NCBI RefSeq assembly: GCF_002094855.1
Contig: NZ_ARYN01000001.1
Span: forward strand, 372,001 to 436,000
DNA: 64,000 nt
Direction: 5' to 3'
Source: Zunongwangia atlantica 22II14-10F7
GTDB taxonomy: Bacteria; Bacteroidota; Bacteroidia; Flavobacteriales; Flavobacteriaceae
Under the pieces are notes generated by a model. That model saw only the letters and a program-made list of their open reading frames with translations, searched no databases and was not told the origin of the DNA. Of the stretch, positions 43,975-52,420 are shown one piece after another. The first letter of the stretch is position 1, and each line of letters starts with the position of its first letter. The translations under genes were made by a program, and so were the position numbers.

Positions 43975-45035
43975 AAGTTCTACAAATTATAGATTCTTTA
44001 CATCCGGGTGGAGCCGAAAAAATGGCTGTAAATTTATTCAATGAACTTAATAATAATAAAGATGTAGAAAGTTTTCTCTGCGTAACAAGGGAAGAGGGCT
44101 TATTAAAAGATGAAATTGTAGACTTTTCAAAGTATTTATTTCTTAATCGAAAGAAGCTATTAGATTTTAGAGCTTTGCGTTCACTGCATTTATTCATTAA
44201 ATCAAATAAAATAAATGTGGTACATGCCCATAGTACATCGTATTTTTTTGCCTTTTTGCTCAAATTTTTTCTTAATAAGAAGATTATACTAATATGGCAT
44301 GATCATTATGGAAATAGTGAATATCTAAAGGATCGAAATTATAATATACTAAAAATATGTTCTAAAAATTTTGACGGAGTTGTTTGTGTTAATCGGCAGC
44401 TTTTAAGCTGGAATAAAAAAATGCTTTTAGCACATAATTACGAGATGATCAATAATTTTGTAAGCTTAGTTGAGAGTAGTGAAGATAAATTGACTTTAAA
44501 AGGTAAGCAATGTGTCAAAGTAATTTGCGTAGCTAACTTGAGACCTCAGAAAGATCATCATTTGTTAATAGATGTTTTTAACGAGTTTTTTGATAATAAG
44601 GAAATTAGTCTACATTTATTCGGAAAGGATTTTGAAGATTCATACAGTGATGATCTGAAAACTAAAATCGAGAAAACAAGGAATATCTTTTACTATGGTT
44701 CGCATAAAATTACTAAATCTATACTATCCCAGGCAGATATAGGTATACTGGTTTCAAAGTCTGAAGGGCTTCCTCTGGCTTTATTAGAATATGGGATGGC
44801 TGGATTACCTGTGATATGTGCAAAAGTAGGAGAGTGTCCAGAAGTTATTGGTAAATCTGGAATACTGGTAGCACCAGGTGATAAAAAAGATATTTGTAAT
44901 GCAATTAATACTTATTTTGGGAGTGAAGAACTAAGATTTCAACATGGTGTGGGAATTTATAATCGCGTGTTCCAAAAATTTAGTGCCGAGGTTAATATTT
45001 CAAAATTTATTGATTTTTATAAGCAGTGCAGTTAA
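43971..45035 (+). CDS. Glycosyltransferase family 4
   Basis: GT-B enzyme of 354 residues: MKVLQIIDSLHPGGAEKMAVNLFNEL with the glycine loop PGGAE, HAHSTSYFFAFLLK, VICVANLRPQKDHHLLIDVF and IGILVSKSEGLPLALLEYGMAGLPVICA. The N-terminal GGAE motif is typical of WcaL/WbpH-like GT4 proteins. Translation is coupled to the previous gene by ATGA and to the polymerase gene by a ten-base overlap. Confidence 0.9.
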   Translation: MKVLQIIDSLHPGGAEKMAVNLFNELNNNKDVESFLCVTREEGLLKDEIVDFSKYLFLNRKKLLDFRALRSLHLFIKSNKINVVHAHSTSYFFAFLLKFFLNKKIILIWHDHYGNSEYLKDRNYNILKICSKNFDGVVCVNRQLLSWNKKMLLAHNYEMINNFVSLVESSEDKLTLKGKQCVKVICVANLRPQKDHHLLIDVFNEFFDNKEISLHLFGKDFEDSYSDDLKTKIEKTRNIFYYGSHKITKSILSQADIGILVSKSEGLPLALLEYGMAGLPVICAKVGECPEVIGKSGILVAPGDKKDICNAINTYFGSEELRFQHGVGIYNRVFQKFSAEVNISKFIDFYKQCS

Positions 45036-46393
45036 GTATAGAACAAAATAGAAAGCAATATTTCCAATTGCTATTGCTGCATATTGGGATGGCTTTTGCT
45101 ATTTATTTATTTAGGCCAATTTCTGTACTCCTTTGTCATGGGATGTTGTTGTTCTGGCTATTTCATATCCTTCAAAAGAAAAATAAGAACAATGAAGCTT
45201 TAATGGCGGCTGCTTATATGGCAGGGAGTGAGGTGTATTTTAGGATGACTGATGGGATGATCTTTTATGAGACAGGAAAATATAGTGTTATGCTCTTCTT
45301 ACTAATAGGTATGTTTTTTAAGGGCACTTCATCTAAAACTGTACCATATTGGTTGTTTATTCTAATGATGGTTCCTGGGATATTGATTTCTGCTATTAAT
45401 ATTAGTTATACAGCTGAATTTAGGAAACTGATAGCATTTAACCTAAGTGGCCCGGTGTGTCTTGGTATAGTGGCAGTTTATTGTTATTATAAAAAGATAA
45501 AGAAATCTGATTTTGAGAAGGTAATATTAATGCTCCTTTTACCTCTAATATCAAATATGTTTTATTTGTATCTGTTTACACCGAGCTTAAAAGAATCTCT
45601 CATTAATGTGTCTGCGAATTATTCTGCAACGGGAGGCTATGGTCCAAACCAGATTTCTACCATTTTTGGAATGGGATTTTTTTTGATCTGTACCCGACTA
45701 TTTTTAGTGAAAGATAAATTAATAAACCTTATAGATTTCGCATTGCTTGGTATGATGGCTTATCGAGCAGTTGTAACATTCTCTCGTGGAGGAGTGTTTA
45801 CAGGCATTATTTGTATAAGTACTTTTCTAATTTTCTATTATTATAAAATGGATAGAAAGTCCAGATCTGCCGTTTTTAGAAAAATTCTGTTTATTGTAGC
45901 GGTTGGTCTAGGGGTTTGGACGTTTAGTTTAGTTAAAACTTATGGATTGATAAGCAATAGATATACTAATAAAGATGCCTCGGGTAGATTAAAGGAGGAT
46001 ATAACGACTGGAAGATCCGAATTGATTACTACTGAATTACATGCGTTTTTGAACCATCCCATTTTTGGTATAGGGGTAGGCAAAGGAAAGGAATATAGAG
46101 AAGAACAATTGGGAATAGAGATTGCTACTCACAATGAGATAAGTAGGATGCTTTCAGAACAGGGATTGCTTGGTTTGATCAGTTTATTGATATTAATTTT
46201 TGTTCCTGTGGTATTTTGGTTTAAATTCGAGAACAATTATTATTTTTTAGCCTTCTTAGCTTTCTGGTTTTTAACGATTAATCATTCAGCCATGCGAATT
46301 GCCTTACCAGCATTCGTATATGGTTTGGCATTACTTTATATAGTAGATGACAAAAAAGATCCTGTATATAGGAAACGACTTGCGAGTAGATAG
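45026..46393 (+). CDS. O-antigen polymerase/ligase-like membrane protein (Wzy/WaaL)
   Basis: A 455-residue multi-pass inner-membrane protein with about ten to twelve hydrophobic helices. Near residue 335-390 it carries GRSELITTELHAFLNHPIFGIGVG and the loop THNEISRMLSEQGLLGL, the H-N...E-G motif of the Wzy_C / O-antigen ligase superfamily. Polymerases (Wzy) and ligases (WaaL) cannot be told apart by sequence alone here. The start is a GTG ten bases inside the previous gene; its end overlaps the next GT4 gene by 47 bases. Together with an ABC exporter in the same locus, a ligase role would make sense. Confidence 0.85.
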   Translation: MQLSIEQNRKQYFQLLLLHIGMAFAIYLFRPISVLLCHGMLLFWLFHILQKKNKNNEALMAAAYMAGSEVYFRMTDGMIFYETGKYSVMLFLLIGMFFKGTSSKTVPYWLFILMMVPGILISAINISYTAEFRKLIAFNLSGPVCLGIVAVYCYYKKIKKSDFEKVILMLLLPLISNMFYLYLFTPSLKESLINVSANYSATGGYGPNQISTIFGMGFFLICTRLFLVKDKLINLIDFALLGMMAYRAVVTFSRGGVFTGIICISTFLIFYYYKMDRKSRSAVFRKILFIVAVGLGVWTFSLVKTYGLISNRYTNKDASGRLKEDITTGRSELITTELHAFLNHPIFGIGVGKGKEYREEQLGIEIATHNEISRMLSEQGLLGLISLLILIFVPVVFWFKFENNYYFLAFLAFWFLTINHSAMRIALPAFVYGLALLYIVDDKKDPVYRKRLASR

Positions 46394-47369
46394 TTTTACT
46401 GCTACTTACATTTCTTTCTTAAGTAAAATGTTAAGGGAAGAAGGGTACAAGGTAAAAACTGCATCAGCAAAAAATAATAAGCTTATCCGTTTGACTGAAA
46501 TGTTGTGCCTTATCATAAAATTTCATTCAACCACAGATATTGTTCTTATAGACACTTACGGAGCAACTAACTTTTATTATGCTTATCTGGTAGGACGTCT
46601 CTGTCAAATGTATAAAATACCTTATGTGCCGATACTGCACGGAGGAAATCTTCCCGAGCGTTTAGATAAAGATCCTAAATTTAGTAAAAACCTTTTTGGA
46701 AATGCATATTTAAATATTGCGCCATCAAATTTTTTAAAACATGAATTTGAATCAAGAGGTTTTGATCGTATAAAGCTTATTCCAAATTCAATAGATTTAA
46801 GAAATTATCCATTCAAAAATCGAGATAGGTTTTTTCCAAAATTGCTATGGGTACGCAGATTTCAGCATAGATATAATCCTAAAATGGCCATACTTCTTTT
46901 AGAAAGATTATTTGCTGAATATGAGGAAGCCGAGTTATGTATGGTGGGGCCTGAAAAGGATGGAAGTATGCAGGATTGTAAACGATTAGCAAAAAGGAAA
47001 AATCTGAATGTTAAGTTTACGGGGAAATTAAAAAAGAAAGAATGGGCAGAGCTTGCTAAAGAGTACGACTTTTTTATAAATTCAACCACGATAGATAATA
47101 CTCCTATTAGTGTTATCGAATCTATGGGACTTGGGCTTCCAATTATTTCAACGAATGTTGGCGGGATGCCTGTGCTTATCGATCATCTTAAGGATGGAGT
47201 TTTAGTTGATTCTGATGATTTTAACGCCATGTTTTCAGAAATTAAAAAAATTCTTGAAAATCCAGATATTGGTCAAAAAATGGCTATAAATGCAAGAAAA
47301 AAAGCCGAATCTTTTGGTTGGAAGAATGTAAGAAAAGATTGGTTAGAAGTGATTGATAATGTCCGGTAA
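46347..47369 (+). CDS. Glycosyltransferase family 4, tandem paralogue 1
   Basis: GT-B enzyme of 340 residues. It starts MTKKILYIGNDLRVDSF, has LHGGNLPERLDK, NIAPSNFLKHEF and RIKLIPNSIDL in the acceptor/linker part, and FINSTTIDNTPISVIESMGLGLPIISTNVGG in the donor domain. The start lies 47 bases inside the polymerase gene, an unusually long overlap, but the N-terminus aligns well with the following paralogue, which supports it. Nearly every motif recurs in the next gene, so the pair arose by duplication. Confidence 0.87.
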   Translation: MTKKILYIGNDLRVDSFTATYISFLSKMLREEGYKVKTASAKNNKLIRLTEMLCLIIKFHSTTDIVLIDTYGATNFYYAYLVGRLCQMYKIPYVPILHGGNLPERLDKDPKFSKNLFGNAYLNIAPSNFLKHEFESRGFDRIKLIPNSIDLRNYPFKNRDRFFPKLLWVRRFQHRYNPKMAILLLERLFAEYEEAELCMVGPEKDGSMQDCKRLAKRKNLNVKFTGKLKKKEWAELAKEYDFFINSTTIDNTPISVIESMGLGLPIISTNVGGMPVLIDHLKDGVLVDSDDFNAMFSEIKKILENPDIGQKMAINARKKAESFGWKNVRKDWLEVIDNVR

Positions 47370-48366
47370 AAGTATACTTTATTTAGGGAATAAGCTTTCA
47401 GATCTAAATTGCACCCCCACTGCAGCAGATATTTTACCTGGTTTATTAGAAAAAGAAGGTTTTAAAGTCTATTCATTTTCTTCAAAAAGGAATAAGTGCT
47501 TACGACTTTTAGAAATGTTGTTCAAAACCTTGGTTCTAGGTTCTAAAGTAGATTGGGTGATCATCGATGTTTATAGCACACAAAACTTTTGGTATGCTTA
47601 TCTCTGCGGAAAACTTTGTCAGTTTAAAAATGCAACATATATAAATATTTTACATGGTGGTAATCTTGAAAAGCGATTAAAAAAGAAGTACCTTTCATTT
47701 TTTAGAAACGCAAAATTTAATATTGCTCCTTCACGATTTCTACTTGCCAAATTTTCATCTTCAGGATTAAATAATTTGAAGTTTATTCCGAATTCAATTC
47801 CGTTAAAAGAATATAACTTTAAAATTAGAGAAGAATTTAAACCAAAATTGCTTTGGGTACGTTCTTTTGCTGAAATTTATAATCCCTTTTTAGCTATTCA
47901 ATTACTCGAAAGTTTATTAAAAGATTATAGTGATGCTGAATTATTTATGGTAGGCCCTAAAAAGGATGATAGTTTCGAAAAATGTATGATGTATGTTGAA
48001 AAGCATAAGTTACCTGTACACTTCACTGGAAAACTAGATAAAAAAGCCTGGCATGCACTTTCTAAAGATTGTGATTATTTTATAAATACTTCAAAAATAG
48101 ATAATACACCGGTTAGTATTGTTGAAGCTATGGCTTTGGGTTTACCGGTTTTAAGTTCAAATGTTGGGGGGATTCCCTTTTTAATAGAAGACCAGGTTGA
48201 TGGTATTTTATATGAAAATAGAGAACTAAAAGATTTACTTTCTAAAACCATATATTTATTAAAAAATCCTTCTAAATCAACTAATATTAGCTTAAAAGCT
48301 CGTCAAAAGGTTGAAAAATTTGATTGGGAAATTGTTAAAAAACTGTGGCTTAATATGTTGTCTTAA
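47359..48366 (+). CDS. Glycosyltransferase family 4, tandem paralogue 2
   Basis: A protein of 335 residues from ATG 47359 (MSGKSILYLGNKLSDLN); a TTG at 47353 would add two residues. It parallels the previous gene throughout: LHGGNLEKRLKKK, NIAPSRFLLAKF, LKFIPNSIPLKEY, AELFMVGPKKDDS and FINTSKIDNTPVSIVEAMALGLPVLSSNVGG. Identity looks clearly above background but far from recent, so the two have probably taken different linkages. It overlaps its paralogue by 11 bases and is followed by the initiating transferase gene. Confidence 0.87.
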   Translation: MSGKSILYLGNKLSDLNCTPTAADILPGLLEKEGFKVYSFSSKRNKCLRLLEMLFKTLVLGSKVDWVIIDVYSTQNFWYAYLCGKLCQFKNATYINILHGGNLEKRLKKKYLSFFRNAKFNIAPSRFLLAKFSSSGLNNLKFIPNSIPLKEYNFKIREEFKPKLLWVRSFAEIYNPFLAIQLLESLLKDYSDAELFMVGPKKDDSFEKCMMYVEKHKLPVHFTGKLDKKAWHALSKDCDYFINTSKIDNTPVSIVEAMALGLPVLSSNVGGIPFLIEDQVDGILYENRELKDLLSKTIYLLKNPSKSTNISLKARQKVEKFDWEIVKKLWLNMLS

Positions 48367-48398
48367 AGCACTATATTAGCCTCAGAAATTTTGTTGAA

Positions 48399-49787
48399 AT
48401 GGCAGACAAACCCCTACTACATTTCGAAATTTCAGAAAGAAAAATTCTTCTGCGGATTTTGGATGTACTTTTTGTTCTGGCAGCTTTATTTTTGCTAGAT
48501 GTATTTACAGATTTTAGTTATTTTAGGATAACTAAGGATTTTTGGTATTGGACGGTTTTATTAATTGTTTACCTTAAATTATTTGCATATATCTTTGAGC
48601 TTTACGATTTGCAAAAAGCAAGCAAGTTTGATGTCGTCTTAAAAAATACGCTTCTAACAACTTCTGTTACAGTGCTTTTTTTTATGCTTACTCCGGTATT
48701 AAGTCCCAGTCTGCCTGGTAATAGATTTCAAATTCTATATTTTTTCTTAACGATAACAATTACGATATTGGTTTGGCGTGCTGCTTATATTTATCTTATA
48801 GCTTCTCCAAGATTCAACAAAAAAGTAATTGTTGTAGGTGATAGTTTTGATATTCAGCTTATTTACGAGGCTTTTGTAAAAGCTGATCCTAACTACGAAA
48901 TTGTAGGTTTTGTTAATACCGATGGAAGAATTGATGTGAGTAATACAAAACTCATTCAGTTTGAAGTTCGTGACCTTCGTAAAGCGGTTAAAAAATACCA
49001 TATCAAAGAAATTGTGGTAGCCAGTGGTTATAAAACGGGTTTAATGTTGCCACTTTATAATGAATTAAGTTTTTTACTGAATCAGGGTTTTCCTATTAAA
49101 GATTATATGCAGGTTTATGAAGATATTACTGCAAGGATTCCGGTTCAAAATGTAGATCACGATTTTTACCGTTATTTTCCATTTAGCCGAAGCAATCAAA
49201 ATAAGTTTTATCTTTTTGGATTACGTTTTTTTGATATACTTATTTCTATTTTAGGTTTATGTATTGGATTAGTTTTAACTCCTTTTCTTCTTTTAGGCAA
49301 TATTGTAGGAAATCGAGGCCCTTTATTTTATACTCAGGAGCGAATAGGACAAAACGGAAAGCCTTTTAAAATAATAAAATTCAGAACAATGGTTAAAGAT
49401 GCTGAAGCTGAAGGCCCTCGTTATGCTGAAAAAAATGATTATAGAACTACTCCCTTTGGGAAATTTATGCGAAGGGCGAGAATCGATGAAATTCCGCAGT
49501 TTTTTAATTTGCTAAAAGGAGAAATGAGTCTAATTGGCCCAAGACCAGAGCGACCTGTTTTTGTTCAGGAGTTATCACATTCTATTCCTTTTTACAATAT
49601 TAGACATGTTATAAAACCCGGACTAACCGGTTGGGCACAAGTAAAAGGTGATTATAGCGGAGAAGAAGCCGGAGCATTAGAGAAACTGCAATATGACCTT
49701 TTTTATATAAAACATCGTAGTCTTTTTTTGGATCTAAATATTATTCTGAAAACCTTAAGTACAGTACTTTCTATGCGCGGACAGTAA
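48399..49787 (+). CDS. Initiating polyprenyl glycosylphosphotransferase (WcaJ/WbaP type)
   Basis: Transfers the first sugar phosphate from a UDP-sugar to undecaprenyl phosphate, starting the repeat unit. Four to five N-terminal membrane helices (within about 15-130) precede a Rossmann-like domain (KKVIVVGDSFDIQLIYEAF), then a fifth helix near 280-298. The catalytic domain has PLFYTQERIGQNGKPFKIIKFRTM, RRARIDEIPQFFNLLKGEMSLIGPRPERP and KPGLTGWAQVKGDYSG. Its 462 residues are normal. As the last forward gene it closes the polysaccharide locus that begins at wza. The following 125 bases show no clear terminator. Confidence 0.94.
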   Translation: MADKPLLHFEISERKILLRILDVLFVLAALFLLDVFTDFSYFRITKDFWYWTVLLIVYLKLFAYIFELYDLQKASKFDVVLKNTLLTTSVTVLFFMLTPVLSPSLPGNRFQILYFFLTITITILVWRAAYIYLIASPRFNKKVIVVGDSFDIQLIYEAFVKADPNYEIVGFVNTDGRIDVSNTKLIQFEVRDLRKAVKKYHIKEIVVASGYKTGLMLPLYNELSFLLNQGFPIKDYMQVYEDITARIPVQNVDHDFYRYFPFSRSNQNKFYLFGLRFFDILISILGLCIGLVLTPFLLLGNIVGNRGPLFYTQERIGQNGKPFKIIKFRTMVKDAEAEGPRYAEKNDYRTTPFGKFMRRARIDEIPQFFNLLKGEMSLIGPRPERPVFVQELSHSIPFYNIRHVIKPGLTGWAQVKGDYSGEEAGALEKLQYDLFYIKHRSLFLDLNIILKTLSTVLSMRGQ

Positions 49788-49912
49788 GTTTTTCAGAATT
49801 TTAAAAAGAGTGAATAGAATATAGACTATAAGTAATTGGAATCTTGAATTTTTTGAAAGAATTTTTCTTCGTTTATGATTTAAAATCTTCTGAATTCTAA
49901 TTTTCTTAAACC

Positions 49913-51505
49913 TTAAAAATACTTGCTTCGCTTAAAGCCTACAATAGCAAATAAGAAAATAAATAGTGCCAAAAACTTCGAAATTCGGGCTATATAATCT
50001 CCATGCTCTGTATAAAAAGTGATGCGGTTATTAAGAAAAATGTCACCAGAGAGTGTTCCGCGTTTTTCATAACCTAATTGATGGCGAACTTCTCCAATAG
50101 GAGTAATAATTTCTGAAATTCCGGTATTTGCACTTCTTGCCACCGATCTTCGGGTTTCAATAGCTCTTAGTTTCGCATAACTTGCATGTTGGCGATGTCC
50201 TGCCGTATTTCCCCACCAGGCATCATTAGTAATAATGCTTAAAAATTGAGCCCCATTTTTCACATATCCCGTTACATATTCACCATAAATCGATTCATAA
50301 CAAATTATTGGAGCGGTTTTGATACTATCTTTAATGTTGAAAACATTGCGCTCTGGCTGCGTGGTTTTCATCGCTACAGTTCCGCCTAAATCGATCATTA
50401 CATCGCCTAAAATTGGCTTTAAAATGTGTTGATAAGGGAAGTTTTCTACGCCAACAACTAATTTTGATTTATGATAGATTTGGTTCTCTGAAAAGTTATT
50501 GATTAGGAAGGCCGAGTTGTAATCGTTAAACCAGTCATTTGCTCTTAGTTTATTGGATTGTGGGCCTACTTTAGAAGAATCTGAAAAACGTTCGTAAAAT
50601 GAAGCTCCACCAAGAAAGCTTAAATTAGGCTGAAGCGATGCGATTTGTCTTCCGAAAAAAGCAGCTTCAGAATTATCGAATCTTGGCAATACTGTTCCGT
50701 CTGCAAATACTGTTTCAGGGGCTAAAACAATAGCCGTAGAATCTGTAATGTTCTCCTCACTCATATTCAGCAATAAATCACCGATCTTTGTATCGTTTGT
50801 ATTGTACTTTTCAGTGTAAGGATTAATGTTTGGTTGTAAAATTAATGCTGTGATTTTTTCTTTAGGCATTTCATAATTCCATAAAATAATATAAGATGCC
50901 AGGATAGGAAAGCCAACCAATAAAGTCGATTTTAAGGCCGCTCTGTATAAAATCCCAGGTTCTTTAAATTCAGAATAAGAAATTATCGCCTTAAATATGA
51001 TAAAGTTAATAAGCAGTATCCATAGAGTGCCACCAAAAGTGCCAGTGAATTCGTACCATTGTACCAAGTTGATATATTCAGAAAAAGCATTTCCCAAATT
51101 TAACCACGGCCAGGAAAACTCCCAACCAAGGTGAATTTTTTCAAAAACGATCCAAAAACTAATAAAGAAACTTGCAGAGGATTTAAATCCGGTTCGTTTT
51201 GCTACAATGTGATAGATTAGAAAAACTATTGACATTAGGAGTGAATTGGCCAATACTGCAAATGCACCACCAAATGGGGTGGAAAAATAAATCCAATAGG
51301 TGGTTAGTAGATTCCATATGAAAAATGCCAGATAAGAAATCCCAAAAACTTTCCATTTAATAAATTTAGCTTTAGAATTTCGAATATTAAATTCAGCCAA
51401 AAGTAGAGGAGCAAAACCAAAAAACAATAAAAGCGGAAAGCCATTTACAGGCCAACCAAAAGCAAGTAAAAGTCCGCTTAAAATGGCTAAAATAAAGTTT
51501 TTCAT
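49913..51505 (-). CDS. lnt: Apolipoprotein N-acyltransferase
   Basis: Adds the third acyl chain to the N-terminal Cys of lipoproteins in the inner membrane. Six or more hydrophobic segments fill the first 210 residues, and a C-terminal one lies near 505-522. In between lies a nitrilase-like domain with the catalytic Glu in LAPETVFADG, Lys in KSKLVVGVENFPY and Cys in PIICYESIYGEYV. At 530 residues it is normal. The many predicted lipoproteins in this window need it. It is not part of the polysaccharide locus and is divergent from pssA. Confidence 0.94.
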   Translation of the reverse strand: MKNFILAILSGLLLAFGWPVNGFPLLLFFGFAPLLLAEFNIRNSKAKFIKWKVFGISYLAFFIWNLLTTYWIYFSTPFGGAFAVLANSLLMSIVFLIYHIVAKRTGFKSSASFFISFWIVFEKIHLGWEFSWPWLNLGNAFSEYINLVQWYEFTGTFGGTLWILLINFIIFKAIISYSEFKEPGILYRAALKSTLLVGFPILASYIILWNYEMPKEKITALILQPNINPYTEKYNTNDTKIGDLLLNMSEENITDSTAIVLAPETVFADGTVLPRFDNSEAAFFGRQIASLQPNLSFLGGASFYERFSDSSKVGPQSNKLRANDWFNDYNSAFLINNFSENQIYHKSKLVVGVENFPYQHILKPILGDVMIDLGGTVAMKTTQPERNVFNIKDSIKTAPIICYESIYGEYVTGYVKNGAQFLSIITNDAWWGNTAGHRQHASYAKLRAIETRRSVARSANTGISEIITPIGEVRHQLGYEKRGTLSGDIFLNNRITFYTEHGDYIARISKFLALFIFLFAIVGFKRSKYF

Positions 51506-51684
51506 AAGGTTTTATTTTCTTAGCTGATTGCCATCTAATATTGGTGGTTTCAGCACAGCAAAATTGCTTTTGGTTTCAGAATCCAAAAATAATAAACTCA
51601 GTTGCGAAAAAAGGTTTTAAGGAAATTTTATTAGACATTGAAGTGTAAATACCTATTTTAGTTGCTTTGAAATTAAATCAATCA

Positions 51685-52416
51685 ATGAAAAAACATATTC
51701 CTAATCTTATAACGCTTTGTAATTTATTTAGTGGAAGTATTGCCGTGATTTTTGCAGTTCAGGGAAATCTGGTTGCCGCTGCTTTTTTTGTGGCACTGGG
51801 AATATTTTTCGATTTTTTTGATGGTTTGGCGGCCAGAGCACTAAATGTGAAAAGTGATGTTGGTTTGCAATTAGATTCTCTTGCCGATGTTGTGACTAGT
51901 GGTGTCGTACCGGGAATTGTGATGTGTCAGCTTTTTACACTGGCTTTGCCTGGTGAAGTGGAAGTGAAACAATGGACGGCAGATTCTAATTGGTTAGAAT
52001 TTACCTTTAATCCTTTAGCTTTATTTGGTCTTTTAATTATTTTAGGATCAGCTTTTAGGTTGGCTAAATTTAATGTAGATGATCGTCAAACCGATTCCTT
52101 TATAGGTCTTCCAACACCTGCAAATGCTTTGTTGATCTTGTCTTTGCCTTTAATTTTGACTTTTCAGCCGAATAGTTTCGCCACAGATTTAATTTTAAAC
52201 GAATGGTTTTTGGCGGCTTTAACTATTGTAAGTGTGATTATTCTTAATGCTGAATTACCATTGTTTGCACTAAAATTTAAAAATTGGGGATTTAAAGGAA
52301 ATGAAATTAGATATATTTTCCTTATCCTTTGTGTGGTGTTGATTGTACTTTTTCAGTTTTTAGCTGTACCTATGATTATATTGAGTTATGTATTACTATC
52401 TGTAATTAAATCCTGA
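51685..52416 (+). CDS. pssA: CDP-diacylglycerol--serine O-phosphatidyltransferase
   Basis: Makes phosphatidylserine, the precursor of phosphatidylethanolamine. The CDP-alcohol phosphotransferase motif spans FDGLAARALNVKSDVGLQLD plus SLADV (about 45-70) and keeps all catalytic Asp and Gly residues. Six to seven hydrophobic segments follow the N-terminus MKKHIPNLITLCNLFSG. The ATG at 51685 gives the familiar start; a TTG at 51667 would add six residues. It converges with the asparagine-synthetase-like gene, four bases apart. A weak TAttTTAG box lies at 51654-51661. Confidence 0.93.
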   Translation: MKKHIPNLITLCNLFSGSIAVIFAVQGNLVAAAFFVALGIFFDFFDGLAARALNVKSDVGLQLDSLADVVTSGVVPGIVMCQLFTLALPGEVEVKQWTADSNWLEFTFNPLALFGLLIILGSAFRLAKFNVDDRQTDSFIGLPTPANALLILSLPLILTFQPNSFATDLILNEWFLAALTIVSVIILNAELPLFALKFKNWGFKGNEIRYIFLILCVVLIVLFQFLAVPMIILSYVLLSVIKS

Positions 52417-52420
52417 GTAT

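Noticed and set aside
49788-49912. Terminator after the last glycan gene
   Set aside because: Only weak, interrupted pairings between T-rich and A-rich segments were found, with no clean stem and T-tract.
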